From positions 62,001-126,000 of the forward strand of contig JBAXPV010000006.1 of the NCBI GenBank assembly GCA_037132075.1: DNA of 64,000 bases. The letters are read 5' to 3'. The position numbers and the translations under genes are program-made. Shown here piece by piece: positions 26,878-35,516 of this stretch. Each line of letters opens with the position of its first letter. Positions within the stretch are counted from its first letter, which is position 1. The notes beneath the pieces were generated by a model. It made no database searches, was not told the origin of the DNA, and worked only from the letters and a program-made list of their open reading frames with translations. The DNA is from JBAXPV01 sp037132075 (GTDB lineage Bacteria; Bacteroidota; Bacteroidia; Bacteroidales; CAIXZF01).

Positions 26878-29088
26878 ATGTGCAAAATATCGGGAATCTT
26901 CATCTTGCTGTTTTTTAGTCTTTATATGGCATCAGCGCAAAGCTTTTCAGAAAAAGAAAAGTCCCGCTGGCAATCCCTGGCACAGAATGTTACGATAATC
27001 CGCGATGAATGGGGTGTGTCACATATCTATGGTAAGACCGATGCCGATGCAGTTTTTGGCCTGATGTATGTCCAATGCGAAGATGACTTCCGCCAGGTCG
27101 AATATAACTATATCTGTGCCCTCGGTCGTGCTGCTGAAATTGAAGGCGAGAAAAAGCTATATGAAGACCTTTGGTCGCATATCTATTCGGATACGATCAG
27201 TATTAAAAAGCTATTTACACAAGTAAAGCCTCCGTTGAAGAAGTTGATGATTGCATTTGCAGATGGTATGAATTATTACCTTTTTATGCATCCTGAGGTA
27301 AAGCCAAGAGTCCTGAATCACTATGAAGCCTGGTATCCTTTATTGTTCAGTGAAGGATCATCAGAAGGCAATCTCGACAATCAGAGCGGTATTCGCGATT
27401 CTTTAATCTCCCATTTTCTTATTGATCAGACAGCGACTGCCTGTGTTCCTGAAGAGAAACATCCCTTTCCCGACGGCGGATCCAATGCCATTGCCATTGC
27501 GCCAAAATTAAGCAAAAGCGGGAATGCCCTGCTCCTGATTAACCCTCATGTGGATGTCTTTTACCGTACCGAAGTACACATCGTCAGCGACGAAGGTCTA
27601 AATGCATACGGAGCCGTTAGCCGCGGACAGTTTTTTGTTTATCATGGATTCAATCAGCATTGTGGATGGGCTCATACAACAAGCTATGCCGACACCCAGG
27701 ATGCCTTCGAAGAAACAGTATTAAAAAAGGGAGACCAGAGCTTTTATAAATATGGAAAAGAGGAGCGTCGACTGGGAACTAAAAAGATTTGCATTGGCGT
27801 ACGCAACAAAAATTCTGTTTTGGAGCAGCGGCACTTCCAGGTGAATTATACACATCATGGACCTATTATGGCTCAGGTAAATGGCAAATATATCAGTATC
27901 ACGCCATTACACGAGCCAGTCAAGGAGCTTGAACAGCAATGGACGATGATGAAAGCCAAAAACATGGAAGATTTCACCAAAGCCATGAACATTCGCAGCA
28001 ATGCAACCAACAATACGATGTATTCAGATGACAAAGGAAATATAGCTTACTGGCACGGGAACTCCATTCCAAAACGTAATCCATCTTTTGATTGGTCAAA
28101 AAAGCAAAAAAGTGATCCTGCAACAGAATGGAAGGGAAAACATTCCCTGAACGAGATAATCCATCTTGTAAATCCAGCGAATGGATGGATTCAGAATTGT
28201 AACTCAAGTCCGTATTACGCCGCGGGTAATAACAGTCCGGATCCTGCGAAATACCCATTTTATATGGCCACCGAAAGCAACGATGCCAGGGCTGTTAATA
28301 TGATCAGGCTGTTGCAAAAGGATACTGCATTTACTCCTGAGAAACTTCGGGATATCGCCTACGATAATTATCTCTCGGCCTATGAAATCGCGCTTCCCAA
28401 GCTGTTTGCTGCTTATGAGGTCAGCAAGTCAATGCCTGATTCTCTGAAAATATTTCTTGCGGAGCCTGTCGAGAGTCTACTGAATTGGGACAAAAGATCA
28501 ACCGTGAATTCTGAAGCCACGACGCTTGCCGTCGTCTGGCGGGAAAAAGTTCTGGCAAAATACCTCAAAAGCTTTCCGCTTGATAGCATCCTCAAGCCGG
28601 ATAAAGATATTGACACCTATACGCGGTCCGTCTTTACTTATGTGAGTCCGGGTGAACTGCTAAAAAGCCTTTCCGACGCCGTTGTTTTGCTGAATTCAAT
28701 TTATGGGACCTGGAAAGTTGCGGAAGGGGAGGTTTTCAGGTTTCAGCGTCCGGCCCAAGGTACTGATGGCTTTGATGACCAGCTGCCTTCGACACCATTA
28801 TATTTCCAGAGTGGGCGCCTGGGTTCTTTACCTGCTGCCAATTATACGGCCTTTGGTAAAAACAAAAAGCGATATACGCGTGGAGGTAATAGCTTTGTGG
28901 CCATCGTGGAATTCGGGCCACAACTCAAGGCCAGCAGCATCGTCGCCGGTGGGCAATCCTCCGATCCAAACTCAAAACACTTCAGCGACCAGGCAGCCAT
29001 GTACTGCAAAGGGCAGTTAAAGGAAGTCCATTTTTATAAAGAGGATGTGCTGAAGCACAAAGAGAAGGAGTATCATCCAGGGGAATAA
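26878..29088 (+). CDS. Penicillin acylase family N-terminal nucleophile hydrolase
   Basis: A 736-residue exported hydrolase of the penicillin acylase / acyl-homoserine-lactone acylase family. The signal peptide is MCKISGIFILLFFSLYMASAQ. The alpha-chain region carries NVTIIRDEWGVSHIYGKTDADAVFGLMY, quoted here as a composite of the DxxGVPHI-type motif. The self-cleavage site is PDGGSNAIAI, where Ser202 would become the N-terminal nucleophile of the beta chain, and later YTHHGPIM matches the family. Enzymes in this family cleave amide bonds of beta-lactams, acyl-homoserine lactones or aculeacin-type lipopeptides; the substrate here is not predictable. It is 52 bases after the T9SS protein gene and ends convergent with the hydroxylase gene. 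Confidence 0.9.
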   Translation: MCKISGIFILLFFSLYMASAQSFSEKEKSRWQSLAQNVTIIRDEWGVSHIYGKTDADAVFGLMYVQCEDDFRQVEYNYICALGRAAEIEGEKKLYEDLWSHIYSDTISIKKLFTQVKPPLKKLMIAFADGMNYYLFMHPEVKPRVLNHYEAWYPLLFSEGSSEGNLDNQSGIRDSLISHFLIDQTATACVPEEKHPFPDGGSNAIAIAPKLSKSGNALLLINPHVDVFYRTEVHIVSDEGLNAYGAVSRGQFFVYHGFNQHCGWAHTTSYADTQDAFEETVLKKGDQSFYKYGKEERRLGTKKICIGVRNKNSVLEQRHFQVNYTHHGPIMAQVNGKYISITPLHEPVKELEQQWTMMKAKNMEDFTKAMNIRSNATNNTMYSDDKGNIAYWHGNSIPKRNPSFDWSKKQKSDPATEWKGKHSLNEIIHLVNPANGWIQNCNSSPYYAAGNNSPDPAKYPFYMATESNDARAVNMIRLLQKDTAFTPEKLRDIAYDNYLSAYEIALPKLFAAYEVSKSMPDSLKIFLAEPVESLLNWDKRSTVNSEATTLAVVWREKVLAKYLKSFPLDSILKPDKDIDTYTRSVFTYVSPGELLKSLSDAVVLLNSIYGTWKVAEGEVFRFQRPAQGTDGFDDQLPSTPLYFQSGRLGSLPAANYTAFGKNKKRYTRGGNSFVAIVEFGPQLKASSIVAGGQSSDPNSKHFSDQAAMYCKGQLKEVHFYKEDVLKHKEKEYHPGE

Positions 29089-29115
29089 ATTTCAATCACC
29101 TATGCGCCATGTCCC

Positions 29116-30861
29116 CTATTCCCCCAATCCCCCTTCTCCAATAATCCCAAACCCATCTCTGATCAGCTTCTCCAGGGCCGGCTTTTCCTGTTTTCTGATA
29201 AGGGCCGTCTTGATTTCTGCAGCAACCTCAGGGAACCAGGCTTTGGTTGCCAATAACTCATAAAGTTCCATGGGAAGTAGCCAGTCATCGGGATGATTCG
29301 ACTTAAGTTCTGACCAGATCGTTGGTAGAAAGTCAGATTTTAAGTCTGCATCACGGATGTGCCTTACTTCATTATACAGTTTAAAAAGATTCCTTGACTT
29401 CAAGTCATGTTCGATTTTATGGGTCTTCTCAATGGGAGCTGGGTAAGTGAGTTCAAACCCATCAGCGTCAGCAGGGCCATTAAATGCTGAGATGATTTTT
29501 TCTCCGACCGCCATGTCGTAAATGCCCCATTCTGGTTTGAATAAAACTTTACTGTAATATTTCACTGTACATTCCCGGAAGCTCATCAGGATGATTTTGT
29601 CATCTCTTCTGAAAATAGAATCTAAAAGACCTGCTACTACAACGCCAGAGGCAAATTCCAATGTCACTTTCTGTCCTGGAATGTAACCTTCCTCTTGTGA
29701 TTCTGCTTCAGACAGGTCTTCCAGAGGCTTGGTTTGCCCTTTGAGCCGTCCAACTGGTGATCCAAAGCCTTCTGCGTGGGTTTCTTTTCCATGACCAGGC
29801 AATTGAACATTGCTGAAGCTTAAACATGTTGGCCCTTCTGTGATCAGATAGACAGGCTCCTCGTCGAGTTCTTTGGCTTCAATAAAAGTCCCGCTGACTT
29901 GTAATCCTGACGAATAAACACAGCATGCGGTATTGCCCGAATTTATTGCTGCATGAACTCCGTACAAACCGCCTCGTCGTATGGCCATGGTTTCTGCAAA
30001 TTCTTCGAGAACTTTTGTAAGGGTTTGGAAATCTGGAGTTACGAATAGCTGAGGCTGTTTGGTTGTGATGTCAAAACTATGATTTTTAGCCTCCAGGGAA
30101 TAAGGCAAAAGGTGTGCCCCGTTGTTCAGGGCTGAGAAACTTTCCCCGATAGAGGAAAGAAGCCCTGCCCCATATATCTTAGGATCGTTCAGGTCACCAA
30201 TAAGACCATACTCGACAGTCCACCAATGAAGGTTCCGGATCATGGCCATCTCTGAGGGTTTTCCCATGTCTTTTTCCAGGGATGACAATAAAGTCAAAGC
30301 TTCGGAGATGTCTTCTTTCGGTGAGTTAGGGTCAGCTTTTACGATAGAAAGATGACGTATGGCTTCATAAAGCTGATAGTCACGTTTGGACGAAAATGCT
30401 TTGCTTCCAATCTGGCCAAATCTGACGAGATAATCGGAATATCCCGGATCTGCAATGATCGGGGCATGCCCTGCAGCTTCATGGATGATGTCAGGTGCAG
30501 GTGTATATTCGATCTGGTCTATGGGACGGATATCTGCAGCAATGACAAGCACATGATAAGCCTGGAATTCCATAAATGCGGCAGGAGGGATGAAGCCATC
30601 TACGGCTACTGCTGCCCAGCCAATGTCCTTGAGGATACGGTTCATTCCATACATATGAGGGATTTCCTCGATGCTGATGCCGGTACGGCCTAATCCATCC
30701 ACATAGGTGTGGTGGGCAACCTGGCTCAGGTACCTGACATTCTGCCGCATCACATATCTCCAGATAGAATGATCGCGTGCCGTATAGCTGTTGTAAGGCT
30801 GATCTATTACAAAGCTCAGCAGGTGTTTGGGCAGTTTGTCCAGGACTTGGTTGATTTCCAT
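29116..30861 (-). CDS. phhA: Pterin-dependent aromatic amino acid hydroxylase with C-terminal extension
   Basis: A 581-residue enzyme. Residues about 1-330 form the catalytic domain of phenylalanine-4-hydroxylase type: HEAAGHAPI gives iron ligands His127 and His132, and WWTVEYGLIG gives Glu217. The expected reaction is phenylalanine to tyrosine using O2 and a tetrahydropterin. Classic bacterial enzymes are about 260-300 residues, so the last roughly 250 residues are an extension, including a beta-rich part (GQKVTLEFASGVVVAG) and a helical end. Long versions are usual in Bacteroidetes as far as I recall. It is the last gene of the tyrosine-degradation operon, 10 bases after the flavin reductase gene, feeding tyrosine into the pathway. 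Confidence 0.9.
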   Translation of the reverse strand: MEINQVLDKLPKHLLSFVIDQPYNSYTARDHSIWRYVMRQNVRYLSQVAHHTYVDGLGRTGISIEEIPHMYGMNRILKDIGWAAVAVDGFIPPAAFMEFQAYHVLVIAADIRPIDQIEYTPAPDIIHEAAGHAPIIADPGYSDYLVRFGQIGSKAFSSKRDYQLYEAIRHLSIVKADPNSPKEDISEALTLLSSLEKDMGKPSEMAMIRNLHWWTVEYGLIGDLNDPKIYGAGLLSSIGESFSALNNGAHLLPYSLEAKNHSFDITTKQPQLFVTPDFQTLTKVLEEFAETMAIRRGGLYGVHAAINSGNTACCVYSSGLQVSGTFIEAKELDEEPVYLITEGPTCLSFSNVQLPGHGKETHAEGFGSPVGRLKGQTKPLEDLSEAESQEEGYIPGQKVTLEFASGVVVAGLLDSIFRRDDKIILMSFRECTVKYYSKVLFKPEWGIYDMAVGEKIISAFNGPADADGFELTYPAPIEKTHKIEHDLKSRNLFKLYNEVRHIRDADLKSDFLPTIWSELKSNHPDDWLLPMELYELLATKAWFPEVAAEIKTALIRKQEKPALEKLIRDGFGIIGEGGLGE

Positions 30862-30871
30862 AATTTATTTA

Positions 30872-31759
30872 TTAAGCGAGGAGTAAGCAAAACGCTTCCC
30901 ACGCATGTCCTTGTGCTAAAAGATCTTTTGCCAACACTTGTCTTTCTGCGGACAAACGTTCGCGACTGTCTCCGAAATTCTTTTGTAAATCGAGCCAGGT
31001 TTCTGTTTGACGGGTTTGAGCCAGGTCCTGGTCTCCCGGAAAATGCTCCAGGTTTCCGAGTTTCCCAAGGTCATTGCCACTAAAATGATGGCTGTCGCGA
31101 ATGAATACAGGCAATTGGTCAATTCCGATTCCCATCTTGGCCAGCGGTTTGGCCACTTTGAAAAGGCCAGGACCGAATGCCTCAATATAATAATCACCCC
31201 CCATTCGCCCAACCAAACGGATCTTCTGAGGGTCGATGTTGCCTGTCGAATCCAGTACATCTTCGTTTACATGCACCAGCAGAATCTCACAAATGACCAG
31301 GTTGGCTGCTCCTCCGCCTTCGCCGGTTTCTATGACCTGGCGTACCTTGCATTCATACTGAACCGGTGATTCCGCAACACGTGGTGGTCGGATCATCTCT
31401 GAGGCAATGGGTGTAAAACCAGACTTGACAAACTCGTTTACAGAACGCGGGTATTCAGTGCTGGCAAGCGAAACCTGCTCAATCATGTCGTAATTGACTA
31501 TGTTGATCACCACTTCAGGAACTTCTTTGATATTCTCATAAGTATGCTTATTGGTATTGTCGCGTCCACGGCGGGAAGGCGAAAATATCAATGTCGTAGG
31601 GTTGACTCCAAAAGCATTGAAAAAGCTGAACGGACTCAGGTTCACATTCCCATCTTTATCGATTGTGCTGGCAAAAGCGATCGGGCGTGGTGCAATGGAC
31701 CCCAGCATGATCTGGTGCAGGCGTTGCGAGGTGATGGTATTGGGATTGAATTTCAGCAT
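30872..31759 (-). CDS. Flavin reductase family protein in the tyrosine operon
   Basis: A 295-residue protein with the FMN-binding split-barrel of the flavin reductase (DIM6/NTAB) family: GSIAPRPIAFASTIDKDG, NLSPFSFFNAFGVNPTTLIFSP and ASTEYPRSVNEF. The upstream ATG at 31834 lies inside the fumarylacetoacetase gene; the start at 31759, 1 base after the fah stop, is preferred. About 100 residues beyond the usual flavin reductase domain form a helical tail. The gene stands between fah and the hydroxylase gene, where its product might supply reduced flavin or support the pterin cofactor, but this is inference. It is not the maleylacetoacetate isomerase that the pathway needs. Confidence 0.85.
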   Translation of the reverse strand: MLKFNPNTITSQRLHQIMLGSIAPRPIAFASTIDKDGNVNLSPFSFFNAFGVNPTTLIFSPSRRGRDNTNKHTYENIKEVPEVVINIVNYDMIEQVSLASTEYPRSVNEFVKSGFTPIASEMIRPPRVAESPVQYECKVRQVIETGEGGGAANLVICEILLVHVNEDVLDSTGNIDPQKIRLVGRMGGDYYIEAFGPGLFKVAKPLAKMGIGIDQLPVFIRDSHHFSGNDLGKLGNLEHFPGDQDLAQTRQTETWLDLQKNFGDSRERLSAERQVLAKDLLAQGHAWEAFCLLLA

Positions 31760-31760
31760 G

Positions 31761-33035
31761 TCACAGTTCTTTCGCGGGTAATACTGTTGTGATACAATCG
31801 CCGAATCCGATGTGTAAGCCGTCTTTCTCAGCAAAGGCCTTCATCATCACAGTATCGCCATCCTCAAGGAACAAACGCGATTTTCCATCCGCATAAAGGA
31901 TGGGTTTTGTCCCGTTCCAGGTGAGTTCCAATAAGGAGCCATAGCTTCCCGGCTCAGGTCCGCTTATCGTACCCGAGGCACATAGGTCCCCGATATTCAT
32001 ATTACAGCCGTTGATGGTATGATGTGCAAGCTGCTGACAGATGTTCCAATAGAGATAGGAATGATTCGAAAGACAGATTCGTTTTTCTTCTACATCTTCG
32101 GGTTTTACCCATACTTCAAGCTTGATGTCATAGTTCTTTTTACCTTCATATTGCAGATAGGGAAGCACAGCGGGCTCCTGAACCGGTCCAGCAGTAAGGA
32201 AAGGTTCTAAAGCATCCAGTGTGACGATCCAGGGAGATACAACAGAGCCGAAATTCTTGGCAAGGAAGGGCCCGAGGGGCACATATTCCCATCGCTGGAT
32301 GTCACGGGCAGAAAGGTCATTGAACAAAAGCATCCCGAAAATGTGATCTTCCGCCTCAGAAGTACTGACACGATCTCCGATTTTGTTAGGCTGGCCAACC
32401 ACAAAGGCCATCTCCAGCTCGAAGTCGAGGTTGCGGGAGGCCGTAAAGATAGGCGTGACATTGTCGGTCGTTACCTGTCCCATGGGGCGGTGGAAGTTAG
32501 TGCCGCTCACCGCAATAGAAGAACTACGGCCATGATAAGCCACAGGCAGATGCCGGTAATTTGGCAACAGGGCATTGTTGGGATCGCGAAACATCGTCCC
32601 CACATTGATGGCATGTTCTATGCCAGAATAAAAATCGGTATAATCTCCAATCTTCACCGGCAACAGCATCTGGACCTCTTTGGCGCTCAGCAAGGCTTCA
32701 CGGCTGAATTGAACCGACTTCTGGAGATCGGTACTCCCTTCCGCAAAAACTTCCAGTAGTTTCTCCCTCACCCGTCGCCAGGCCGGACGACCCAATGCGA
32801 TGAAGTCATTCAAGGTCTCACGCTTAAAAACCTTTGCATTTTCACCCAAAAAAGAGAAAAAGCCAGCCTCAGCAAGGATCGCCAAATCCACAATGGTATC
32901 ACCGATGCGCGTGGCCGCAACCGGTCCCGAAAAATGTGACTTGATGATGCCAAAAGGCAAATTCCACAAAGGGAAATCACTTCCTTCCGGTACCTCAACC
33001 CATGACTTTATGCCTATATTTTTTTCCTTATTCAT
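31761..33035 (-). CDS. fahA: Fumarylacetoacetase
   Basis: A 424-residue fumarylacetoacetate hydrolase, the last step of tyrosine degradation, giving fumarate and acetoacetate. Matching features are FSGIEHAINVGTMFRDP, the metal-site phrase DFELEMAFVVGQPN, DIQRWEYVPLGPFLAKNFG, and the ending IGFGDCITTVLPA. The length is right for the homodimeric eukaryotic-type enzyme (about 420 residues). The start at 33035 leads directly into the N-terminal SH3-like domain (SWVEVPEGSDFPLWNLPFGI). It is 65 bases downstream of the HPPD gene, a spacer filled by a 23-bp tandem repeat. Confidence 0.95.
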   Translation of the reverse strand: MNKEKNIGIKSWVEVPEGSDFPLWNLPFGIIKSHFSGPVAATRIGDTIVDLAILAEAGFFSFLGENAKVFKRETLNDFIALGRPAWRRVREKLLEVFAEGSTDLQKSVQFSREALLSAKEVQMLLPVKIGDYTDFYSGIEHAINVGTMFRDPNNALLPNYRHLPVAYHGRSSSIAVSGTNFHRPMGQVTTDNVTPIFTASRNLDFELEMAFVVGQPNKIGDRVSTSEAEDHIFGMLLFNDLSARDIQRWEYVPLGPFLAKNFGSVVSPWIVTLDALEPFLTAGPVQEPAVLPYLQYEGKKNYDIKLEVWVKPEDVEEKRICLSNHSYLYWNICQQLAHHTINGCNMNIGDLCASGTISGPEPGSYGSLLELTWNGTKPILYADGKSRLFLEDGDTVMMKAFAEKDGLHIGFGDCITTVLPAKEL

Positions 33036-33046
33036 TCACCCTTTAA

Positions 33047-33102
33047 TTGGTATATTGGTATATTGAAAATTGGTATATTGGTATATTGAAAATTGGTATA
33101 TT
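33047..33102. repeat. 23-bp AT-rich tandem repeat, about 2.4 copies
   Basis: Two perfect copies of a 23-base unit (33047-33069 and 33070-33092) and a 10-base partial copy to 33102. Each unit contains ggtatattg twice followed by a run of A. It fills the spacer between the fah start and the HPPD stop and reaches into the HPPD stop codon at 33101-33103. Confidence 0.9.
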
Positions 33103-34201
33103 ATAAAGTCCCCCGTCTCCCTTGTTCCCTTTCAATCGATTCGAACAAGGCCTTAAAATTCCCCTTCCCAAACGACTTAGCTCCTTGCCTTTGGATGATT
33201 TCATAAAATACTGTCGGGCGGTCTTCAACTGGTTTTGTAAACAACTGTAAGAGATAGCCTTCGTCATCACAGTCAATCAGGATGTTCAGCTTTTTCATAA
33301 CCTCAAGATCTTCTTTGATGGTCCCGACACGATCAAGAACAGTGTCATAATAGGAATCCGGGACTTCAAGAAATTCAACACCTCTTCTCTTTAATTCAGT
33401 GATGGTATGAGCGATGTCATTGGTGATCATCGCCACATGTTGCACGCCGGCTCCTTTATAAAACTCGATATATTCTTCGATCTGACTTTTACTTTTTCCT
33501 TTGGCAGGTTCATTCAGCGGGAATTTGATGTAACCATTGCCGTTACTCATCACTTTCGACATCAGCGCGGTATAATCAGTAGAAATGTCGTTGTCGTCGA
33601 AGGAGATGATTTGTTTAAATCCCATCACGTCTTCATAGAATTTGGCCCAGACATTCATCTGACCCCAGTCGAGGTTGCCCACAATATGGTCAACATACAT
33701 CAAACCCACTGGTTCAGGGCGATACGCCGGGTTCCACTGAATAAAACCCGGCAGGAAAAGCCCTTGATAGTTTTTACGCTCAATGAATAGGTGAATCGTC
33801 TCTCCATAGGTATGAATGCCAGATTTCACGACTTCGCCCTTTGCGTCTGTCATCACGGTAGGCTCGAGGTAGGGTTTTGCACCGCGTTTTACTGTCTCCT
33901 CATACGCTTTACGTGCATCATCAACCCACAAAGCAATAAATTTTACGCCATCTCCATGTTGTTTGACATGTTCGGCGATTTCTGAGTCAGGTCCCAGGGC
34001 TGTGGTGAGCACCAGGCGGATTTTCCCTTGTTGCAGTACATAAGAGGTGCGGTCTGTTAATCCTGTCTCCAGTCCTGCATAAGCAAGTGGTTGAAAACCA
34101 AAGGCAGTTTGGTAATAATGAGCACTTTGTTTCGCATTACCGACGAAAAATTCAACGTAGTCAGTTCCGTTGAGTGGCAGGAATTCTGTGTTTGCTTCCA
34201 T
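33101..34201 (-). CDS. hppD: 4-hydroxyphenylpyruvate dioxygenase
   Basis: A 366-residue iron-dependent dioxygenase converting 4-hydroxyphenylpyruvate to homogentisate. Two vicinal-oxygen-chelate domains are visible. The second contains the iron ligands in VDHIVGN (His), AGVQHVAMITND (His) and FYEIIQRQ (Glu). The N-terminal domain has DYVEFFVGNAKQSAHYYQTAFGF. The C-terminal gating helix region is FGKGNFKALFESIEREQ. It follows the homogentisate dioxygenase gene by 24 bases in one minus-strand operon. The stop codon lies within the tandem repeat at 33047-33102. Confidence 0.96.
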   Translation of the reverse strand: MEANTEFLPLNGTDYVEFFVGNAKQSAHYYQTAFGFQPLAYAGLETGLTDRTSYVLQQGKIRLVLTTALGPDSEIAEHVKQHGDGVKFIALWVDDARKAYEETVKRGAKPYLEPTVMTDAKGEVVKSGIHTYGETIHLFIERKNYQGLFLPGFIQWNPAYRPEPVGLMYVDHIVGNLDWGQMNVWAKFYEDVMGFKQIISFDDNDISTDYTALMSKVMSNGNGYIKFPLNEPAKGKSKSQIEEYIEFYKGAGVQHVAMITNDIAHTITELKRRGVEFLEVPDSYYDTVLDRVGTIKEDLEVMKKLNILIDCDDEGYLLQLFTKPVEDRPTVFYEIIQRQGAKSFGKGNFKALFESIEREQGRRGTL

Positions 34202-34225
34202 TTTTTTGTGTTTATACTTTTGAAA

Positions 34226-35383
34226 TTAAAATAACCAGCTTAGATAATAGTCCTTGTCTTCGATCTGCATTGCATCTTCCGTAAGGTAAAGCGGGGCAAA
34301 GGTATCCACCATGACCGCCAGTTCGTTGGTCTCTTTTTTACCGATGCTGCGTTCTGCAGCGCCGGGATGCGGACCGTGGACCAGCCCAATCGGGTGTAAG
34401 GTAATTTGTCCTCTTTTTATGTTGTTTCTGCTCATAAAGTCACCGTCGACATAGTATAGCACCTCGTCGGCATCTACATTACTATGGGCATAGGGAGCAG
34501 GGATCGATTCAGGGTGATAGTCATACAGCCGTGGCACAAAAGCACACATCACAAAGGCACGGGTCTCGAAAGTCTGGTGGATTGGTGGTGGCATGTGGAG
34601 GCGCCCGGTGATAGGCTCAAAGTCATGGATTGACAGTGTATATGGATAATGATAGCCATCCCAGCCGATCACATCGAAAGGATGAGAGGCGTAATGATAC
34701 GGAAACATCATGTCGTCCTTTTTAATCAGGATCTGGAAGTCGCCTTTCTGGTCGAAAGTCTCCAGTTCCATGGGTTTGCGGATGTCGCGCTCATGAAAAG
34801 GAGCATGTTCCAGCAATTGTCCGGCCCGGTTCATATAACGTCTCGGGAACTTATATGGCGAACTGGACTCCACAATAAAAAGCCGGTTGTCAGGCCCGTC
34901 AAATTCTATCTGGTAGGTGATGCCCTTCGGGATCACAATATGATCACCCGGCACAAATGGCAGGCGGCCATACATGCTGTGCAGGGTTCCTTTGCCTTCA
35001 TGAACAAAGATCAGCTCATGCATCGACGAGTTACGGTAGAAGTAATCTGTCATCGACTTTCTTGGGGCTGCAAGACTGATGTGACAATCCTTGTTGAAAA
35101 GCACTGTCTTTCTGCTTTTCAGAAAGTCATCCTCAGGTCTTACCTGAAAGCCCTGGAAGCTACGGTTCTGGGTGTTTTTCTCAACAGCAATACGAGGAGC
35201 TACAGACCAGGCTTCTCTCACAGCGCTTACCATAGTAGGAGGGTGGCTGTGGTAGGTCAGAGAATAGAGGTCATTAAAGCCTTCCGTGGAGACCAGCTGC
35301 TCGGTATACAAGCCTCCGTCCGGCTTGCGAAACTGTATGTGCCTTTTGGAAGGGATGCTTCCAAGTTTGTGATAATGAGGCAT
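34226..35383 (-). CDS. hmgA: Homogentisate 1,2-dioxygenase
   Basis: A 385-residue ring-cleaving dioxygenase turning homogentisate into maleylacetoacetate. The cupin core has FVHEGKGTLHSMYG and VPGDHIVIPKG; the iron-site region has DVIGWDGYHYPYTLSIHDFEP split over the active-site loop, and HPIGLVHGPHPGAAERSIG. It is shorter than the human enzyme (445) but normal for the bacterial short form. Start chosen at 35383 because the -7 element at 35417-35424 puts the transcription start downstream of the alternative ATG at 35419. It is the first gene of the degradation operon. Confidence 0.95.
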   Translation of the reverse strand: MPHYHKLGSIPSKRHIQFRKPDGGLYTEQLVSTEGFNDLYSLTYHSHPPTMVSAVREAWSVAPRIAVEKNTQNRSFQGFQVRPEDDFLKSRKTVLFNKDCHISLAAPRKSMTDYFYRNSSMHELIFVHEGKGTLHSMYGRLPFVPGDHIVIPKGITYQIEFDGPDNRLFIVESSSPYKFPRRYMNRAGQLLEHAPFHERDIRKPMELETFDQKGDFQILIKKDDMMFPYHYASHPFDVIGWDGYHYPYTLSIHDFEPITGRLHMPPPIHQTFETRAFVMCAFVPRLYDYHPESIPAPYAHSNVDADEVLYYVDGDFMSRNNIKRGQITLHPIGLVHGPHPGAAERSIGKKETNELAVMVDTFAPLYLTEDAMQIEDKDYYLSWLF

Positions 35384-35416
35384 TTTCTGATTTATTAAGA
35401 CCAAATATGAATAAGG

Positions 35417-35424
35417 CAAAGGTA
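35417..35424 (-). promoter_or_regulatory. -7 promoter element of the tyrosine-degradation operon
   Basis: Minus-strand TACCTTTG matches TAnnTTTG exactly. Transcription would begin near 35410, about 27 bases before the hmgA start, and would cover hmgA, hppD, fahA, the flavin reductase gene and the hydroxylase gene. Confidence 0.6.
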
Positions 35425-35516
35425 GAAATATTTTATATTGGATACCTTATTATAAAGGAAATAAATATCAAATTTACTCCATGAATCCACATCAGGTTTT
35501 TTAGAATTTTAACAAG

